A stretch of 64,000 nt of DNA from Bradyrhizobium sp. CB1650 (GCF_029761915.1 NZ_CP121695.1:4927501-4991500); one strand, 5' to 3'; counted from the stretch's first letter, positions 37,359 to 46,281 are shown. Notes: generated from the sequence alone by a model not told the origin. Made by a program: numbers and translations.

Positions 37359-37389
37359 GCGGCCCCCGGGCGCAAACCCGGAGGCCGCG
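37359..37389. terminator. GC-rich hairpin between convergent genes
   Basis: GCGGCCCCCGGG and CCCGGAGGCCGC form a 12-bp stem with one mismatch between the AraC gene and the DUF3551 gene. No T-tract. Confidence 0.35.
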
Positions 37390-37418
37390 ATGCTGGAAAC
37401 CGGTCTCAAACCCACGCG

Positions 37419-37715
37419 CTAGTTCGAGTTGGTCTGGGCGCCGGACCGAAGCTTGGTGCGCGACTGCGGCTGCTTCGGCTGATAGGCGAAGGAGTTGTCC
37501 GTGTTCTTCGCGCCGCTCTGCGAACACGATCCGCCGATGCCGGCGGCCGCAGACCGGCAGGCTTCCATCGTCGGATAGCCGCAGCCGTGAGCGGCCTGGG
37601 CGCCGTTCGTGATGCAGTAGTCCTCTGCATGGGCGGCGGGCGCGGTGATCATGAGAAACGCTGACGCAAACAGCGTCGCCGCAGAGGCGACCAACGTCTT
37701 CGAGCTCGAGGTCAT
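37419..37715 (-). CDS. DUF3551 family exported protein
   Basis: A 98-aa secreted protein with signal peptide to about residue 28 (FLMITAPAAHAED) and the DUF3551 core YCITNGAQAAHGCGYPTMEACRSAAAGIGGSC, with four cysteines likely forming two disulphides. ATG at 37715 has AGGAAAAG at good distance. The family is widespread and multicopy in Bradyrhizobium; its function is unknown. Confidence 0.85.
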   Translation of the reverse strand: MTSSSKTLVASAATLFASAFLMITAPAAHAEDYCITNGAQAAHGCGYPTMEACRSAAAGIGGSCSQSGAKNTDNSFAYQPKQPQSRTKLRSGAQTNSN

Positions 37716-37938
37716 GTTGTCTTTTCCTGATTCAGGGTCCCACAAAAGCATCCTCGGCGTGCGACGCGCGCCGAGCTACACACCGCGCATGTGGGGCGCG
37801 CGCCAGAACCGACAATCACGGCTCAGCGCATCGCAGGAATTCCCAAATCACATGTCACAGTTAGGTGATTTACTAAGCTTTTAGACCAAGGCATTGGAAT
37901 GTCGGAATGAAGTTGCCAATTACCTCGTTGGTAAACTG

Positions 37939-38433
37939 CTAACCGGCCGACGCGACTTGCGCGACCTCCTGCACCGGCAATGGCACGTCCTTCGCCACTC
38001 CCAGCACCGGGAAGCTGCGAACGTTCTTCACGTTCGGCATCGCCGCGAAATGCAGGAGCTGCTGGCGCATGCTCTCGACGCTCGGCGCGACGCATTTCAG
38101 GAGATAGTCGGTGTCGCCGGAGATCCGCCAGCACTGCTGGATGCGCGGGATCGCGGTGATCGAGCTCTCGAAGGCCTCCAGCACCGGCTGGGCCTGGCTG
38201 CCGAGCTGGATCGCGACGAACGACACCACCTCGTAGCCGAGCAGCCGCTCGTCGATGACGGCGCGGACCGCCCGGATGACGCCGCGGCCGAACAGGGCTT
38301 TCAGCCGCCGCAGGCAGTTGGGCGCGGACACGCCGACGCGAAGCGCGAGCTCGTTGTTGCGCACACGCCCGTCCTGCTGCAGCTCGGATAAGATCTTCAG
38401 ATCGACGCCGTCGAGCTGGTGATGCCCCGCCAT
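37939..38433 (-). CDS. Lrp/AsnC family transcriptional regulator
   Basis: Feast/famine-type DNA-binding protein (164 aa). N-terminal winged helix LDGVDLKILSELQQDGRVRNNELALRVGVSAPNCLRRLKAL, then a RAM ligand/oligomer domain (VVSFVAIQLGSQ, VQQCWRISGDTDYLLKCVA-like). The ATG at 38433 is chosen because GAGGTGG stands 6 bp before it; upstream Mets lack a ribosome site. No adjacent amino-acid gene reveals its target. Confidence 0.9.
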   Translation of the reverse strand: MAGHHQLDGVDLKILSELQQDGRVRNNELALRVGVSAPNCLRRLKALFGRGVIRAVRAVIDERLLGYEVVSFVAIQLGSQAQPVLEAFESSITAIPRIQQCWRISGDTDYLLKCVAPSVESMRQQLLHFAAMPNVKNVRSFPVLGVAKDVPLPVQEVAQVASAG

Positions 38434-38559
38434 ACCCACCTCGTCATGATCCACCATGCCTCGGATCAGCGAAGCACGGCGCGGAATCGCTGCCAAGGGC
38501 TCTAACGCGGGGGTCGGGCGGCGGGCTCGCCGGCGCGGATGAGACTCAGCGGGCCCGGC

Positions 38560-38865
38560 TCAGTGCGTCCAAGGCTCGCCGCGGCGGAAGGAGAAGTTGT
38601 CGGCGTAGGCGGCCGGCCGGCGCTGGGGCTCCTTGGGCTCGATCACCTGGTAGGCGATGCCCTTGCGCTCGCAATAGGCGACCGCCTCCTCTTTGGTGAG
38701 GAAGCGCAGCGTGATCTGCTGCTTCATGTCCGCCGACGACGTCCAGCCCATCAGCGGTTCGACCGCCCGCGGCAGCTCCGGCTCGTAGTCGAGCTGCCAT
38801 TCCCGGGTCTTGGACTTGCCCGATTGCATCGCGTTTTTGGCGGGCTTAAAAATGCGTGCGGTCAT
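38560..38865 (-). CDS. ETC complex I subunit (NDUFS4-like)
   Basis: A 101-aa homologue of the mitochondrial complex I accessory subunit NDUFS4, found in Alphaproteobacteria as a separate gene away from the nuo operon. ARIFKPAKNAMQSGKSKTREWQLDYEP and MGWTSSADMKQQITLRFLTKEEAVAYCERKGI match the family. The tail FSFRRGEPWTH is also typical. Probably stabilises NADH dehydrogenase on the inner-membrane periphery. Confidence 0.9.
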   Translation of the reverse strand: MTARIFKPAKNAMQSGKSKTREWQLDYEPELPRAVEPLMGWTSSADMKQQITLRFLTKEEAVAYCERKGIAYQVIEPKEPQRRPAAYADNFSFRRGEPWTH

Positions 38866-39116
38866 TGGTCGGCCGGGCCCCTTGCGTCTTTCGTCGATTT
38901 TGATGCGTCACGGTAGCAGTTGGTGGAAACCGCAGGGATAGTATAGAGACACCATTCGGGAACTGATTGGTGATTCCGCCCCTGGGTAACCTGGCCGACG
39001 GGTATAGTCATTATGCTGCGCCGTGACAATTGCGTACCCGCCTCCGTCCGGATCCCGCCCGGCGGCACTGTTCCGCCGATGCCTGCGTGTCCGTTCTCTT
39101 CGAAAGCTCCCGTCGC

Positions 39117-40286
39117 ATGGCCTTCCTGAACATCAGTGCAACGCTCCCCGAAAAGGGACGCGACCTGCGGCTCGACCTGTTTCGCGGGGTCGCGAACTGG
39201 GCGATCTTCCTCGACCACATCCCCGACAACGTCGTGAACTGGATCACGACGCGCAACTACGGCTTCAGCGACGCCGCCGACCTGTTCGTCTTCATCTCCG
39301 GATACACCGCCTCCTTCGTCTATGCGCGTATGATGCTGGAGCGCGGCTTCATCGTCGGCGCCACCCGTCTGACCAAGCGCGTCTGGCAGCTCTACGTCGC
39401 CCACATCATCCTGTTCGTGATCTACATCGCCTCGATCAGCTATCTGGCGCTGCGCTTCGGCGACTCGGAGATGATCAACGAGTTCAACGTGGCCGGCCTC
39501 GTCGACAACGCCACCGAGACCCTGCGGCAGGGCCTGTTCCTGCGCTTCAAACCGCTCAATCTCGATGTGCTGCCGCTCTACATCGTGCTGATGGGCCTGT
39601 TCCCCCCCGTGCTCTGGTTCATGCTGCGCAAGCCCGACTTGACGATGGCGCTGTCCATCGCGCTGTGGCTGGCTGCGCGTCATTTCGGCTGGAATCTGAA
39701 CGCCTATCCGGCCGGCCAGTGGTACTTCAACCCCTATTGCTGGCAAGTCCTGTTCGTGTTCGGCGCCTGGTGCGCGATGGGCGGCGCGCGGCGCTCGATG
39801 ACCCTGATCAATTCGAAAGTCACGCTCTGGCTCTGCCTCGCCTATCTCCTGTTCGCGCTGATCATGACCATGGCCGGCCGCTTCCCGAGCTTCGGCGCCA
39901 TGTTCCCGGAATGGCTGTTCTCGGCGTTCAATCCGAACGACAAGACCAATCTCGCTCCCTACCGCTTCATCCATTTCGCCGTGATCGTGATCCTGGTGAT
40001 CCGCTTCGTGCCGAAGGACTGGCCGGGCCTGGAATGGAAAGTGTTCGATCCCTTGATCGTGTGCGGCCAGCAGTCGCTCGCCGTATTCTGCGTCGGCGTG
40101 TTCCTGTCGTTCGTCGGCCACTTCGAGCTGTCGATGAGCTCGGGCTCGCTGTTCGCGCAGATCTTCGTCAGCATCGCCGGCATCGCGATCATGACGACGG
40201 TCGCGTACTACATTTCCTGGTCGAAGCGGCAGGACAAGCCGCTGAAGCCGCCCTCACCCAAACCGACGGCGGCAAAGGCCGGCTGA
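39117..40286 (+). CDS. opgC: OpgC-family membrane acyltransferase
   Basis: Polytopic inner-membrane protein (389 aa) with about ten helices. The start RDLRLDLFRGVANWAIFLDHIPDNVVNW and NYGFSDAADLFVFISGYTASFVYA are OpgC signatures. Related proteins add succinyl groups to osmoregulated periplasmic glucans. Cyclic glucans of Bradyrhizobium carry other substituents such as phosphocholine, so the exact group is uncertain. ATG at 39117, inside a frame that is open further upstream. Monocistronic. Confidence 0.9.
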   Translation: MAFLNISATLPEKGRDLRLDLFRGVANWAIFLDHIPDNVVNWITTRNYGFSDAADLFVFISGYTASFVYARMMLERGFIVGATRLTKRVWQLYVAHIILFVIYIASISYLALRFGDSEMINEFNVAGLVDNATETLRQGLFLRFKPLNLDVLPLYIVLMGLFPPVLWFMLRKPDLTMALSIALWLAARHFGWNLNAYPAGQWYFNPYCWQVLFVFGAWCAMGGARRSMTLINSKVTLWLCLAYLLFALIMTMAGRFPSFGAMFPEWLFSAFNPNDKTNLAPYRFIHFAVIVILVIRFVPKDWPGLEWKVFDPLIVCGQQSLAVFCVGVFLSFVGHFELSMSSGSLFAQIFVSIAGIAIMTTVAYYISWSKRQDKPLKPPSPKPTAAKAG

Positions 40287-40341
40287 GCCGGCGCGGCCAC
40301 GCCGGTTCGATCACGGCACCTTCCCGAGCGGACGTTGCCGT

Positions 40342-40536
40342 TCAGGCCGCCTCTTCGTCGTTGTACTCGGTGAACTTCTTGTAGATCCAGTCGCGGCCGT
40401 CATGCCGACGCCAGACCTTGCCGAACACGAGCTGTCCGTTGATCGAGCGCCGCGGCACGATCACGGTCCAGAGGTGCCAGATCTCGGTCCAGCCGGATCG
40501 GGGACGGAGATTTCCAGAGTTTGAATCGAAAGCCAT
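40342..40536 (-). CDS. Small hypothetical protein
   Basis: A 64-aa protein whose central part SGWTEIWHLWTVIVPRRSINGQLVFGKVWRRHDGRDWIYKKF has strongly protein-like composition with many Trp residues. The start is uncertain: ATG at 40536 lacks a ribosome site, and the frame is open to 40674. No family recognised. It converges on opgC. Confidence 0.55.
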   Translation of the reverse strand: MAFDSNSGNLRPRSGWTEIWHLWTVIVPRRSINGQLVFGKVWRRHDGRDWIYKKFTEYNDEEAA

Positions 40537-40854
40537 GTCAAACCGAAAAGCCTTGGCGGATAACTCGCGCGAAACGAAACGCCACGACGAATGTGATTCC
40601 GAGTGAGGCGCGCTGGCGCCCATCGTCGCGAGCCGTGACTGACTTGATAGCGCTCGCGCAAGTCGCCGCAACAACGGCTCGCCCTTAACCTAACCGGTCA
40701 ACCTTACCTATCCCGAATAGCCAGGCTTCGCCCGTTGAAACGCCACCACATCCTTCCTAAAATACCCGCGTTTTTTGAGACGAGGCACGCCGTATTGCGG
40801 GCGTGACGTTTGACCGAGAATTGCTGAAGCAACGTATTGCCCGGATTGATCACA

Positions 40855-41013
40855 ATGACTTTGCAGTGTGCATATTTGCATCTGGTGATCGTACCGCCGC
40901 CGCCTGCCCCGATCGTCAAACGGGGTGCCGACCAACTGCCGAAGGCCGCCAACGACAATCATCCGGTCTGGCCGTTGATCTCGTTTCCGGCCGGCTGGTA
41001 CGCTTCGAGCTGA
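40855..41013 (+). CDS. Small protein with AANDN...WPLI.FP.GWYASS tail (52 aa)
   Basis: Begins MTLQCAYLHLVIVPPPPAP and ends AANDNHPVWPLISFPAGWYASS, a tail that recurs in short proteins of Rhizobiales. It lies in a different frame from a longer, less protein-like ORF that covers it. Only a weak ribosome site is visible, so expression is uncertain. Confidence 0.5.
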   Translation: MTLQCAYLHLVIVPPPPAPIVKRGADQLPKAANDNHPVWPLISFPAGWYASS

Positions 41014-41301
41014 GCCCCGCGCTGCGCCGAAAAGCGCGACGCCGCGCAAGCGGAGTATCCTCGCTCGGCGGCGTCCGTTTAGGCATTGGGCGCTGAAATC
41101 CCCAACACCAATATGTCGGCGGCGACCTTCAAAGGTTCGATGATTTTGCGTGAATTCTGCGCCGCCAGGTCCGCGCCAATGCCTTGAAAAATCGCGCAGA
41201 AGTCGCGATGCGCGAAGAACAATCGCCAAGGGTTTAAGGATGCACGCGAGCGCGATTTGGCGCCTGCGATCACGGCCAGTGTTGTGTCTCGGACGTTTGA
41301 T
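41014..41301. other. Non-coding stretch
   Basis: No supported gene. It leads into two repeat elements; together 41014-41665 is the longest gene-free stretch of the window. Confidence 0.5.
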
Positions 41302-41421
41302 GTCATTCCGGGGCGCGACGAAGGCTCGAGCTACGATGCGCAATTGCGCATCTGAGAATCCATACACCCTGCGGCCCGATGGATTCCGGGCTCCCTCGCT
41401 TCGCTCGGGCCCCGGAATGAC
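41302..41421. repeat. 120-bp interspersed repeat with terminal inverted ends
   Basis: Ends are perfect inverted 12-mers, GTCATTCCGGGG (41302-41313) and CCCCGGAATGAC (41410-41421). Inside is an 18-bp perfect palindrome (41335-41352, half GATGCGCAA). Same design as the element at 21968. Confidence 0.8.
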
Positions 41422-41446
41422 GGAATGGACTGTCCGAGTCACAACA

Positions 41447-41665
41447 CTAGAGCAGAATGGCTTTTGGTTGAATCGATCGAGCCGCGGGCTTTCTCAACCT
41501 CTCCCGCTTGCGGGGGAGGTCGGCGCGAAGCGCCGGGTGGGGGCTCTCTCCACATTGGGAGTCTCGATTGCGGCGACACCCCCACCCCAGCCCTCCCCCG
41601 CAAGCGGGAGAGGGAGCGCACCTTCTTCACGGCAATCAGCCAAGCCTAATCTCATCATGCTCTAG
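41447..41665. repeat. Composite repeat framed by CTAGAGCA / TGCTCTAG
   Basis: Terminal 8-bp inverted repeats (41447-41454 and 41658-41665) enclose a second inverted repeat of 21 bp: CTCTCCCGCTTGCGGGGGAGG (from 41500) and its complement (to 41612). The latter is a known style of Bradyrhizobium intergenic element. It abuts the stop codon of the gene starting at 41666. Confidence 0.7.
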
Positions 41666-42043
41666 CTAGATGCCGGCGCTCGTGCTGGGAGCGCTGCTCG
41701 CATTGCCGGAGAGCGTGCCCTGCGCATTGTAAGTCTGGCCCGCCTGACTGCTCTGATGCCCTTGCGCGCTCGTGGTCGTCTCGACTTCGGTCGTGCCGTC
41801 GGAATAGGTGATGGTCGTGGTGTTGATGCCGTTCACGGTGGCGGAGACCTCGCTGACGATGGTCTTGGCCGAGCTGCCGCCACCGCCTCCCGTGCCCGAA
41901 CTGCCGCCGGCGGATTGCGGGGATGACGTCGCCGTGGTCGATGATGTCGCCGACGTCGATGACGTTGCCGAGGAGGACGTCGCGGCGCTCGACTGCGGCG
42001 TCGCGGCCGCCGTGCTGATCGAACCAATCGCGCTGATCGACAT
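41666..42043 (-). CDS. Ser/Thr/Ala-rich low-complexity protein
   Basis: A 125-aa protein beginning MSISAIGSISTAAATPQSS, with repeats of SSATSS and ATSST, a Gly stretch, then a short ordered segment IVSEVSATVNGINTTTITYSDGTTEVETTTS. No signal peptide. CGAGG precedes the ATG. The N-terminus resembles small proteins seen beside flagellar or secretion genes, but there is no such context. Its stop directly touches a repeat element. Confidence 0.65.
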   Translation of the reverse strand: MSISAIGSISTAAATPQSSAATSSSATSSTSATSSTTATSSPQSAGGSSGTGGGGGSSAKTIVSEVSATVNGINTTTITYSDGTTEVETTTSAQGHQSSQAGQTYNAQGTLSGNASSAPSTSAGI

Positions 42044-42268
42044 GAAAACCTCGCGTGAAGGAATTTCGAGGGGCGCCGCGCAGCCTTGTGCGATCCGCCC
42101 TCTCCCTTCAACGCGGCATGCAGCCCGTTCAGGCGTCAGAGGCGCGAAAAAGTGGTGGCGATCTGAACCTATCGAGGACGGGGCTTGGGCCGCCGGACGG
42201 CGCAAGACCGCATGTCAGAATCGCGTCTGAATTACAGGGCAAAAGTGTAGGAGAATCAACGCCAGGAT

Positions 42269-42345
42269 TGGTCGGGGCAGCTGGATTCGAACCAACGACC
42301 TGCAGTACCCAAAACTGCCGCGCTACCAGGCTGCGCTATACCCCG
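42269..42345 (-). tRNA. tRNA-Pro(TGG)
   Basis: 77-nt cloverleaf with encoded CCA: acceptor CGGGGTA/TGCCCCG, D-arm AGCGCAGCCTGGTAGCGC, anticodon stem GCAGT/ACTGC with loop TTTGGGT giving TGG, and a GGTTCGAATCC T-arm. Confidence 0.95.
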
Positions 42346-42418
42346 AATGTCCGGCGAGCCCCGTCGATACACGCTTCCCGGGGCGCCAGCAAGGCGGCAG
42401 TGGCCCCGCCACAGCGCC

Positions 42419-42904
42419 CTATTTGCTGCCGAACAGCGGGTGGGCGACGCGGTCGCCGGGCCGGATACCGTACTTCTGTGCCGTGCCTGCCGGCACCTCC
42501 AGAACGCCCCTCGCTAGCCCCTGGGACGAGATGATCTTCGTCGAGAGCGGCTCGGTATTTTCCGCAATCCTCAAGATACGGCCGTCGGCGCGGATGAAGA
42601 TCATGTCGAGCGAGATGTAGGTGTTCTTCATCCACATCGACACTTCCTGCTCGGGGTTGAAGTCGAACAGCATGCCTTTGCCGTCGGCGAGTTCCTTGCG
42701 GTACATCAGGCCGGTCTGCTTCTCCTCCTCGGTGGTCGCCATCTCCACCGAGAACACTTGAACGCCGCTCCTGGTGACGATCTCGAGCGGCTGGAAGCTG
42801 GCGGCGCGAACGGGCGCGTTCGCAAGCGCAAAACCCGTGACAAGGAGAACTGCGGCAAGCCAGCCCCGCGCACGGGACCAGACGGCCTTTCGATCAAAAC
42901 TCAT
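42419..42904 (-). CDS. DUF192 family exported protein
   Basis: A 161-aa protein with an N-terminal signal or anchor (ARGWLAAVLLVTGFALANAPVRA) and the DUF192 domain: EEEKQTGLMYRKELADGKGMLFDF, MWMKNTYISLDMIFI and GVLEVPAGTAQKYGIRPGDRV. The family folds as a compact beta barrel in the periplasm; no activity is established. ATG at 42904. It is 73 bp upstream of tRNA-Pro on the same strand. Confidence 0.88.
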   Translation of the reverse strand: MSFDRKAVWSRARGWLAAVLLVTGFALANAPVRAASFQPLEIVTRSGVQVFSVEMATTEEEKQTGLMYRKELADGKGMLFDFNPEQEVSMWMKNTYISLDMIFIRADGRILRIAENTEPLSTKIISSQGLARGVLEVPAGTAQKYGIRPGDRVAHPLFGSK

Positions 42905-43060
42905 GGGACGGCACTCATGGCCAGGCGGTGGGGACCGGATCATCCTTACGCGGCGATCATGACAAAAGCCAGATAGCGCGGTCCGCTGCGGCCGCGCGCC
43001 TCTGCTCACGATTGCGGGAGTTGGCGGGCCGGCGACCGCCGCCAGCGGCAGACCAGTCTT

Positions 43061-43726
43061 CTAGTGGGAAGACAAGCCCGGCGACCCCGTCTCCGGATGG
43101 ATCTCGGCCGCCATCATGCCCTTGGAGCCCGGCCCATAGCGGACCAGGACATACTGGCCGGGCCGCAATTCGGTCATCCCGAAACGACGCAGCGTCTCCA
43201 TGTGCACGAAGATATCGGGGGTTCCCTCCCCGCAAGTCAGGAAGCCGAAACCGCGAAGCCGGTTGAACCACTTGACCTGGGCGCGCTCCAGCCCGCTGGT
43301 CGGCGTGACCGTCACGTGGGTGCGGGGCGGCAGCATCTGCGCCGGGTGGATCGCGGTCGATTCGTCCATCGAGACCACCCGGAACGCCTGATAGCCCTTG
43401 GCGCGCTGGATGCACTCGACGACGACGCGTGCGCCTTCGTAAGCCGTCTGGAAGCCGTCGCGCCTGAGCACGGTCACGTGCAGCAGCACATCCGGCCAAC
43501 CGTTGTCCGGAACGACGAAACCGTAGCCCTTCGAAGCGTCGAACCACTTGATGACGCCGGTAACCTCGACGAGATTGGCACTGGCTTCGCCAAGTCCGGT
43601 GAAGGGGTTGAGCGCTGCATCGCGACCGCCGCCGCCACCCTCGCCTGGCGCGAGCCGGCCCGACGATGCGCCGCCCGGCGCAGGAACTCCAACCTTCTTG
43701 GACTCAAATCCGTCCGACGACCCCAT
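43061..43726 (-). CDS. Cold-shock protein with two CSD domains
   Basis: A 221-aa RNA/DNA-binding protein. After a Gly/Pro-rich disordered N-terminus come two OB-fold cold-shock domains with RNP motifs: VIKWFDASKGYGFVVP (about 56) and VKWFNRLRGFGFLT (about 150), each followed by DVLLHVTVL or DIFVHMETL. Dual-CSD proteins of this kind are typical of Rhizobiales. The ATG at 43726 is chosen; a TTG at 43753 with GAGGCGG upstream is an alternative. Confidence 0.9.
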   Translation of the reverse strand: MGSSDGFESKKVGVPAPGGASSGRLAPGEGGGGGRDAALNPFTGLGEASANLVEVTGVIKWFDASKGYGFVVPDNGWPDVLLHVTVLRRDGFQTAYEGARVVVECIQRAKGYQAFRVVSMDESTAIHPAQMLPPRTHVTVTPTSGLERAQVKWFNRLRGFGFLTCGEGTPDIFVHMETLRRFGMTELRPGQYVLVRYGPGSKGMMAAEIHPETGSPGLSSH

Positions 43727-43917
43727 AACCCCGGACCCCACACTGCCATGCAAACCGCCTCAATGGCGGCGTCGAATCACGCGTCTATCGAGAACCTTCT
43801 CGGCAGGACGCGAATCTTTCGAATCAAAGATAACACTCCCGGTTGCGAGGCATAGACAAAAAAGAGATTCGCCGGAACCTATGAACAGCTTGCATAGGCG
43901 CGAATCAAAATGTTGGC

Positions 43918-44679
43918 TCAATTGCCGACGAACGGCCCGAGCGATTCGCCGATGTCGTGGTGGATCACGAGATCGGCGATGTCGTCCTGATCGGTCGGCT
44001 CGCGATTGATGATCACTAAACGCGCGCCGCAATTCTTCGCCATCATCGGAAAGCCTGCGGCCGGCCACACCACCAGCGAGGAACCGATTGCGATGAAGAG
44101 GTCGCAGGCCTGTGACAGCTCGGTTGCACGCTGCATTGCATCCTCCGGCATCGCCTGACCGAACGAGACGGTCGCGGTCTTCACCGGCTCATCGCACACG
44201 GTGCAGTCGGGTGCGGCCCCATTCGCTTCGAAGCGTTCCCTCACCCAATCGAGCTGATAGATCTGCCCGCATCCGATGCAACACGCGTAAGTAGTGTTGC
44301 CATGAAGTTCAATCACGTGGTCGGCGGCGAATCCCGAAGCCTGGTGCAGATTGTCGATGTTCTGGGTAATGATCGCGGGAACCTTGCCGGCGCGGTACAG
44401 CGAGGCGAGCGCCCTGTGGCCGCGTCCAGGCTTCGCTGCGGCAAAAGTCGCCTCCATGGCGAAGCGGCGGCGCCAGGATTCGTCGCGCGCGTCCTGGCTC
44501 GCGACGAATTCATCGAACGGGATCGGGCGGTTGCGGGTCCACAAGCCGCCGGGCGAGCGGAAGTCGGGGATGCCGCATTCGGTCGAGATGCCTGCACCCG
44601 TGAATGGGACAATGGTCTTGGCTGCGGCGATCATGTCGCCTAGCCGTTCTATGCCGCTGCGAAGATCCGATGCAATCAT
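43918..44679 (-). CDS. NAD-dependent protein deacylase, SIR2 family
   Basis: Sirtuin (253 aa) removing acyl groups from lysines using NAD. FTGAGISTECGIPDFRSPGGLW (about 26-47), ITQNIDNLHQASG (about 104) and the catalytic histidine in VIELHGNTTYACC (H126) are intact, as are two Cys pairs for zinc (CCIGC and CTVC). It does not carry an obvious class III Y-x-x-R pair, so deacetylase activity is most likely. Monocistronic. Confidence 0.92.
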   Translation of the reverse strand: MIASDLRSGIERLGDMIAAAKTIVPFTGAGISTECGIPDFRSPGGLWTRNRPIPFDEFVASQDARDESWRRRFAMEATFAAAKPGRGHRALASLYRAGKVPAIITQNIDNLHQASGFAADHVIELHGNTTYACCIGCGQIYQLDWVRERFEANGAAPDCTVCDEPVKTATVSFGQAMPEDAMQRATELSQACDLFIAIGSSLVVWPAAGFPMMAKNCGARLVIINREPTDQDDIADLVIHHDIGESLGPFVGN

Positions 44680-45041
44680 GGAGAGGCCATCCGTATTCGG
44701 GCATGGCGTTATAGCACGCCGGACCCGGGTGCTGCCGCGATCCAGCGGAATGCGTGTGCTGCCTTCACAGGCAATCGCGCCTCCGACCGCTTTTGCGAGG
44801 TCGTCGGTCCGCCCGATTTATTTTTTGGCGAGCTTGAAGGCGAGCGAGCGACAAGCTTGTTGATGCTCTTGTCCACCGCGAAGCGAACGGCGTGAGCAAA
44901 TTTTTCCGCCCTTTGCTAATCACAATCCTGCAATGCCTCCTCCCCATTGACGCCAAAATCACAAGTGCCAATGCATACTCAGATGCGACTCAGCGCGATG
45001 CGGCGGCAGCGCTCGAGTTCAGTAGTGAACAGGGGATGGTC
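44680..45041. other. Intergenic region, nothing recognised
   Basis: About 360 bp between divergent genes. A plus-strand frame opens at 44892 but its first 50 codons do not look protein-like. Confidence 0.4.
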
Positions 45042-45206
45042 ATGACCGAAGACGAAGAACGCAAAGCACGCGAGCGCGACGAAATTGCCGCACGTGTCGC
45101 GGCCTTCCGGGCTACGCAGGAAAAATTCAAGCGCGAGCGCGAGGAATATTTCGTGTCCACGCTGGAGAATGCCCGCAAGGTGGAACGCCCCTCGCTCTGG
45201 CCATAA
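45042..45206 (+). CDS. Small charged hypothetical protein (54 aa)
   Basis: MTEDEERKARERDEIAARVAAFRATQ opens a highly charged, helical protein ending NARKVERPSLWP. ATG at 45042 has AGGGGAT upstream, favouring it over earlier in-frame starts. Followed by a strong terminator. No family recognised. Confidence 0.65.
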   Translation: MTEDEERKARERDEIAARVAAFRATQEKFKREREEYFVSTLENARKVERPSLWP

Positions 45207-45235
45207 GACGCCACGCTGAAATCATCGTGCATGAA

Positions 45236-45264
45236 AAAAGCCCGGAGCGCTGCTCCGGGCTTTT
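45236..45264. terminator. Bidirectional rho-independent terminator
   Basis: GCCCGGAGC (45240-45248) pairs with GCTCCGGGC (45252-45260) around a 3-nt loop, extended by AAAA/TTTT on both sides. It serves the convergent genes ending at 45206 and 45268. Confidence 0.92.
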
Positions 45265-45267
45265 CGT

Positions 45268-45558
45268 TTACCAGTAATGACGGTAGTAGCGGTGCCGGTA
45301 GTACGGTCCGCCGTAGTAGGCGTACGGGCCCGGTTCGTAGTAGTAGCGAGGGCCACCATAATAGCCGTAGGCGGGACCGTAGCCGTAATACGGATGAGAC
45401 GCCGCGATGGCGCCCGCCGTAATCGCGCCGGCGGCCAGACCGAATGCAAGGCCCGGTCCGACGCGCCCGTAGTAGCGCGCCTCTGCCGGTGCCGGCGCCG
45501 CAACCGCCGCCACGGCCACCGCTGCAGCCGTGCCCAAAACTGCGAGTGTCTTCTTCAT
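45268..45558 (-). CDS. Exported Tyr/Gly-rich small protein
   Basis: A 96-aa protein with a signal peptide (MKKTLAVLGTAAAVAVAAVAAPAPAEA), a hydrophobic Gly/Ala segment, then a tail extremely rich in Tyr, Gly, Pro and His (YYEPGPYAYYGGPYYRHRYY). GGAGGAG precedes the ATG. Such tails occur in envelope proteins of unknown role in Bradyrhizobium. Confidence 0.8.
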   Translation of the reverse strand: MKKTLAVLGTAAAVAVAAVAAPAPAEARYYGRVGPGLAFGLAAGAITAGAIAASHPYYGYGPAYGYYGGPRYYYEPGPYAYYGGPYYRHRYYRHYW

Positions 45559-45844
45559 GATGCATCTCCTCCTTCACAGCTCGCGAGATAACGCCGACGG
45601 CCTTCCGATGGTTGCGCGCAAGGCGGGAACCGCGGGCCGCGCGAAGAATATCGGAACAAGGGGAACAGCGTCGCGCCTCGTGCGTTAGCTCCACAAGTGC
45701 GAGAGCCTCCGCCATCCGACAGAGGCGAGAGCACGAAGACCCCGTCAGCATCCACAGTGGTGCTGGCGGGGTTTTCAGTTTCACGGAGGGAGATGGCAGC
45801 AGAGACGACCTGTTGCCAACGGGGCGGATGATCGAGGAGGAAAG

Positions 45845-46075
45845 ATGCCCATATCCGCTCTGCTGGCACGTATCCGCAGATTGATTCCGAAGGCGAAAGA
45901 CCAGCACTACGACGAGATTGTTCGCAACTTCGGTGTCGGTACCCTGCGGCCCCCACCAACTCCGATGAGCGACGGCGAGCTCGCGCGCGCCATCGCCGAG
46001 TTCCTGAAGGACTCGCCCTCCTCAGAGACGGTGGCAAGCCTGCGCCGCCGGCTCGACCCCTCCTCAGGGGTCTGA
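45845..46075 (+). CDS. Small hypothetical protein (76 aa)
   Basis: MPISALLARIRRLIPKAKDQHYDEIVRNFGVG then a polar helical C-terminus (LARAIAEFLKDSPSSETVASLRRRL). The very strong GAGGAGGAAAG ribosome site makes translation likely. No signal peptide and no recognised domain. Confidence 0.7.
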   Translation: MPISALLARIRRLIPKAKDQHYDEIVRNFGVGTLRPPPTPMSDGELARAIAEFLKDSPSSETVASLRRRLDPSSGV

Positions 46076-46155
46076 ACGCCGCCTGTACGGCCGCTCCGGA
46101 ACAAAGAGCTCGGTGCCGGCGTTGGCACTAATCACCACGTAGAGTGAGGCACAGT

Positions 46156-46281
46156 ATGCCAGCGTGGCTCGAGATCCTGCTCAACCTGGCCGGCTACGCC
46201 GGGTTCGTGGTGCTCGCCAGCTACGGTGTGTCGTGCCGGCGCTCGTCCGGCGACGATCACAGCTACAACGACAAGCGCTAG
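46156..46281 (+). CDS. Tiny membrane protein (41 aa)
   Basis: MPAWLEILLNLAGYAGFVVLASYG forms one transmembrane helix, followed by a polar tail SCRRSSGDDHSYNDKR. GTGAGG lies 8 bp before the ATG. Its TAG shares bases with the stop of the convergent gene at 46278 (CTAG). Confidence 0.6.
   Translation: MPAWLEILLNLAGYAGFVVLASYGVSCRRSSGDDHSYNDKR

Noticed and set aside
40708..41442. Minus-strand ORF over the gene-free stretch
   Set aside because: Runs through an interspersed repeat (41302-41421) and lacks protein-like composition or a ribosome site.
41302..41665. CRISPR-like array
   Set aside because: The repeats are inverted single elements, not evenly spaced direct repeats with unique spacers, and no cas gene is near.
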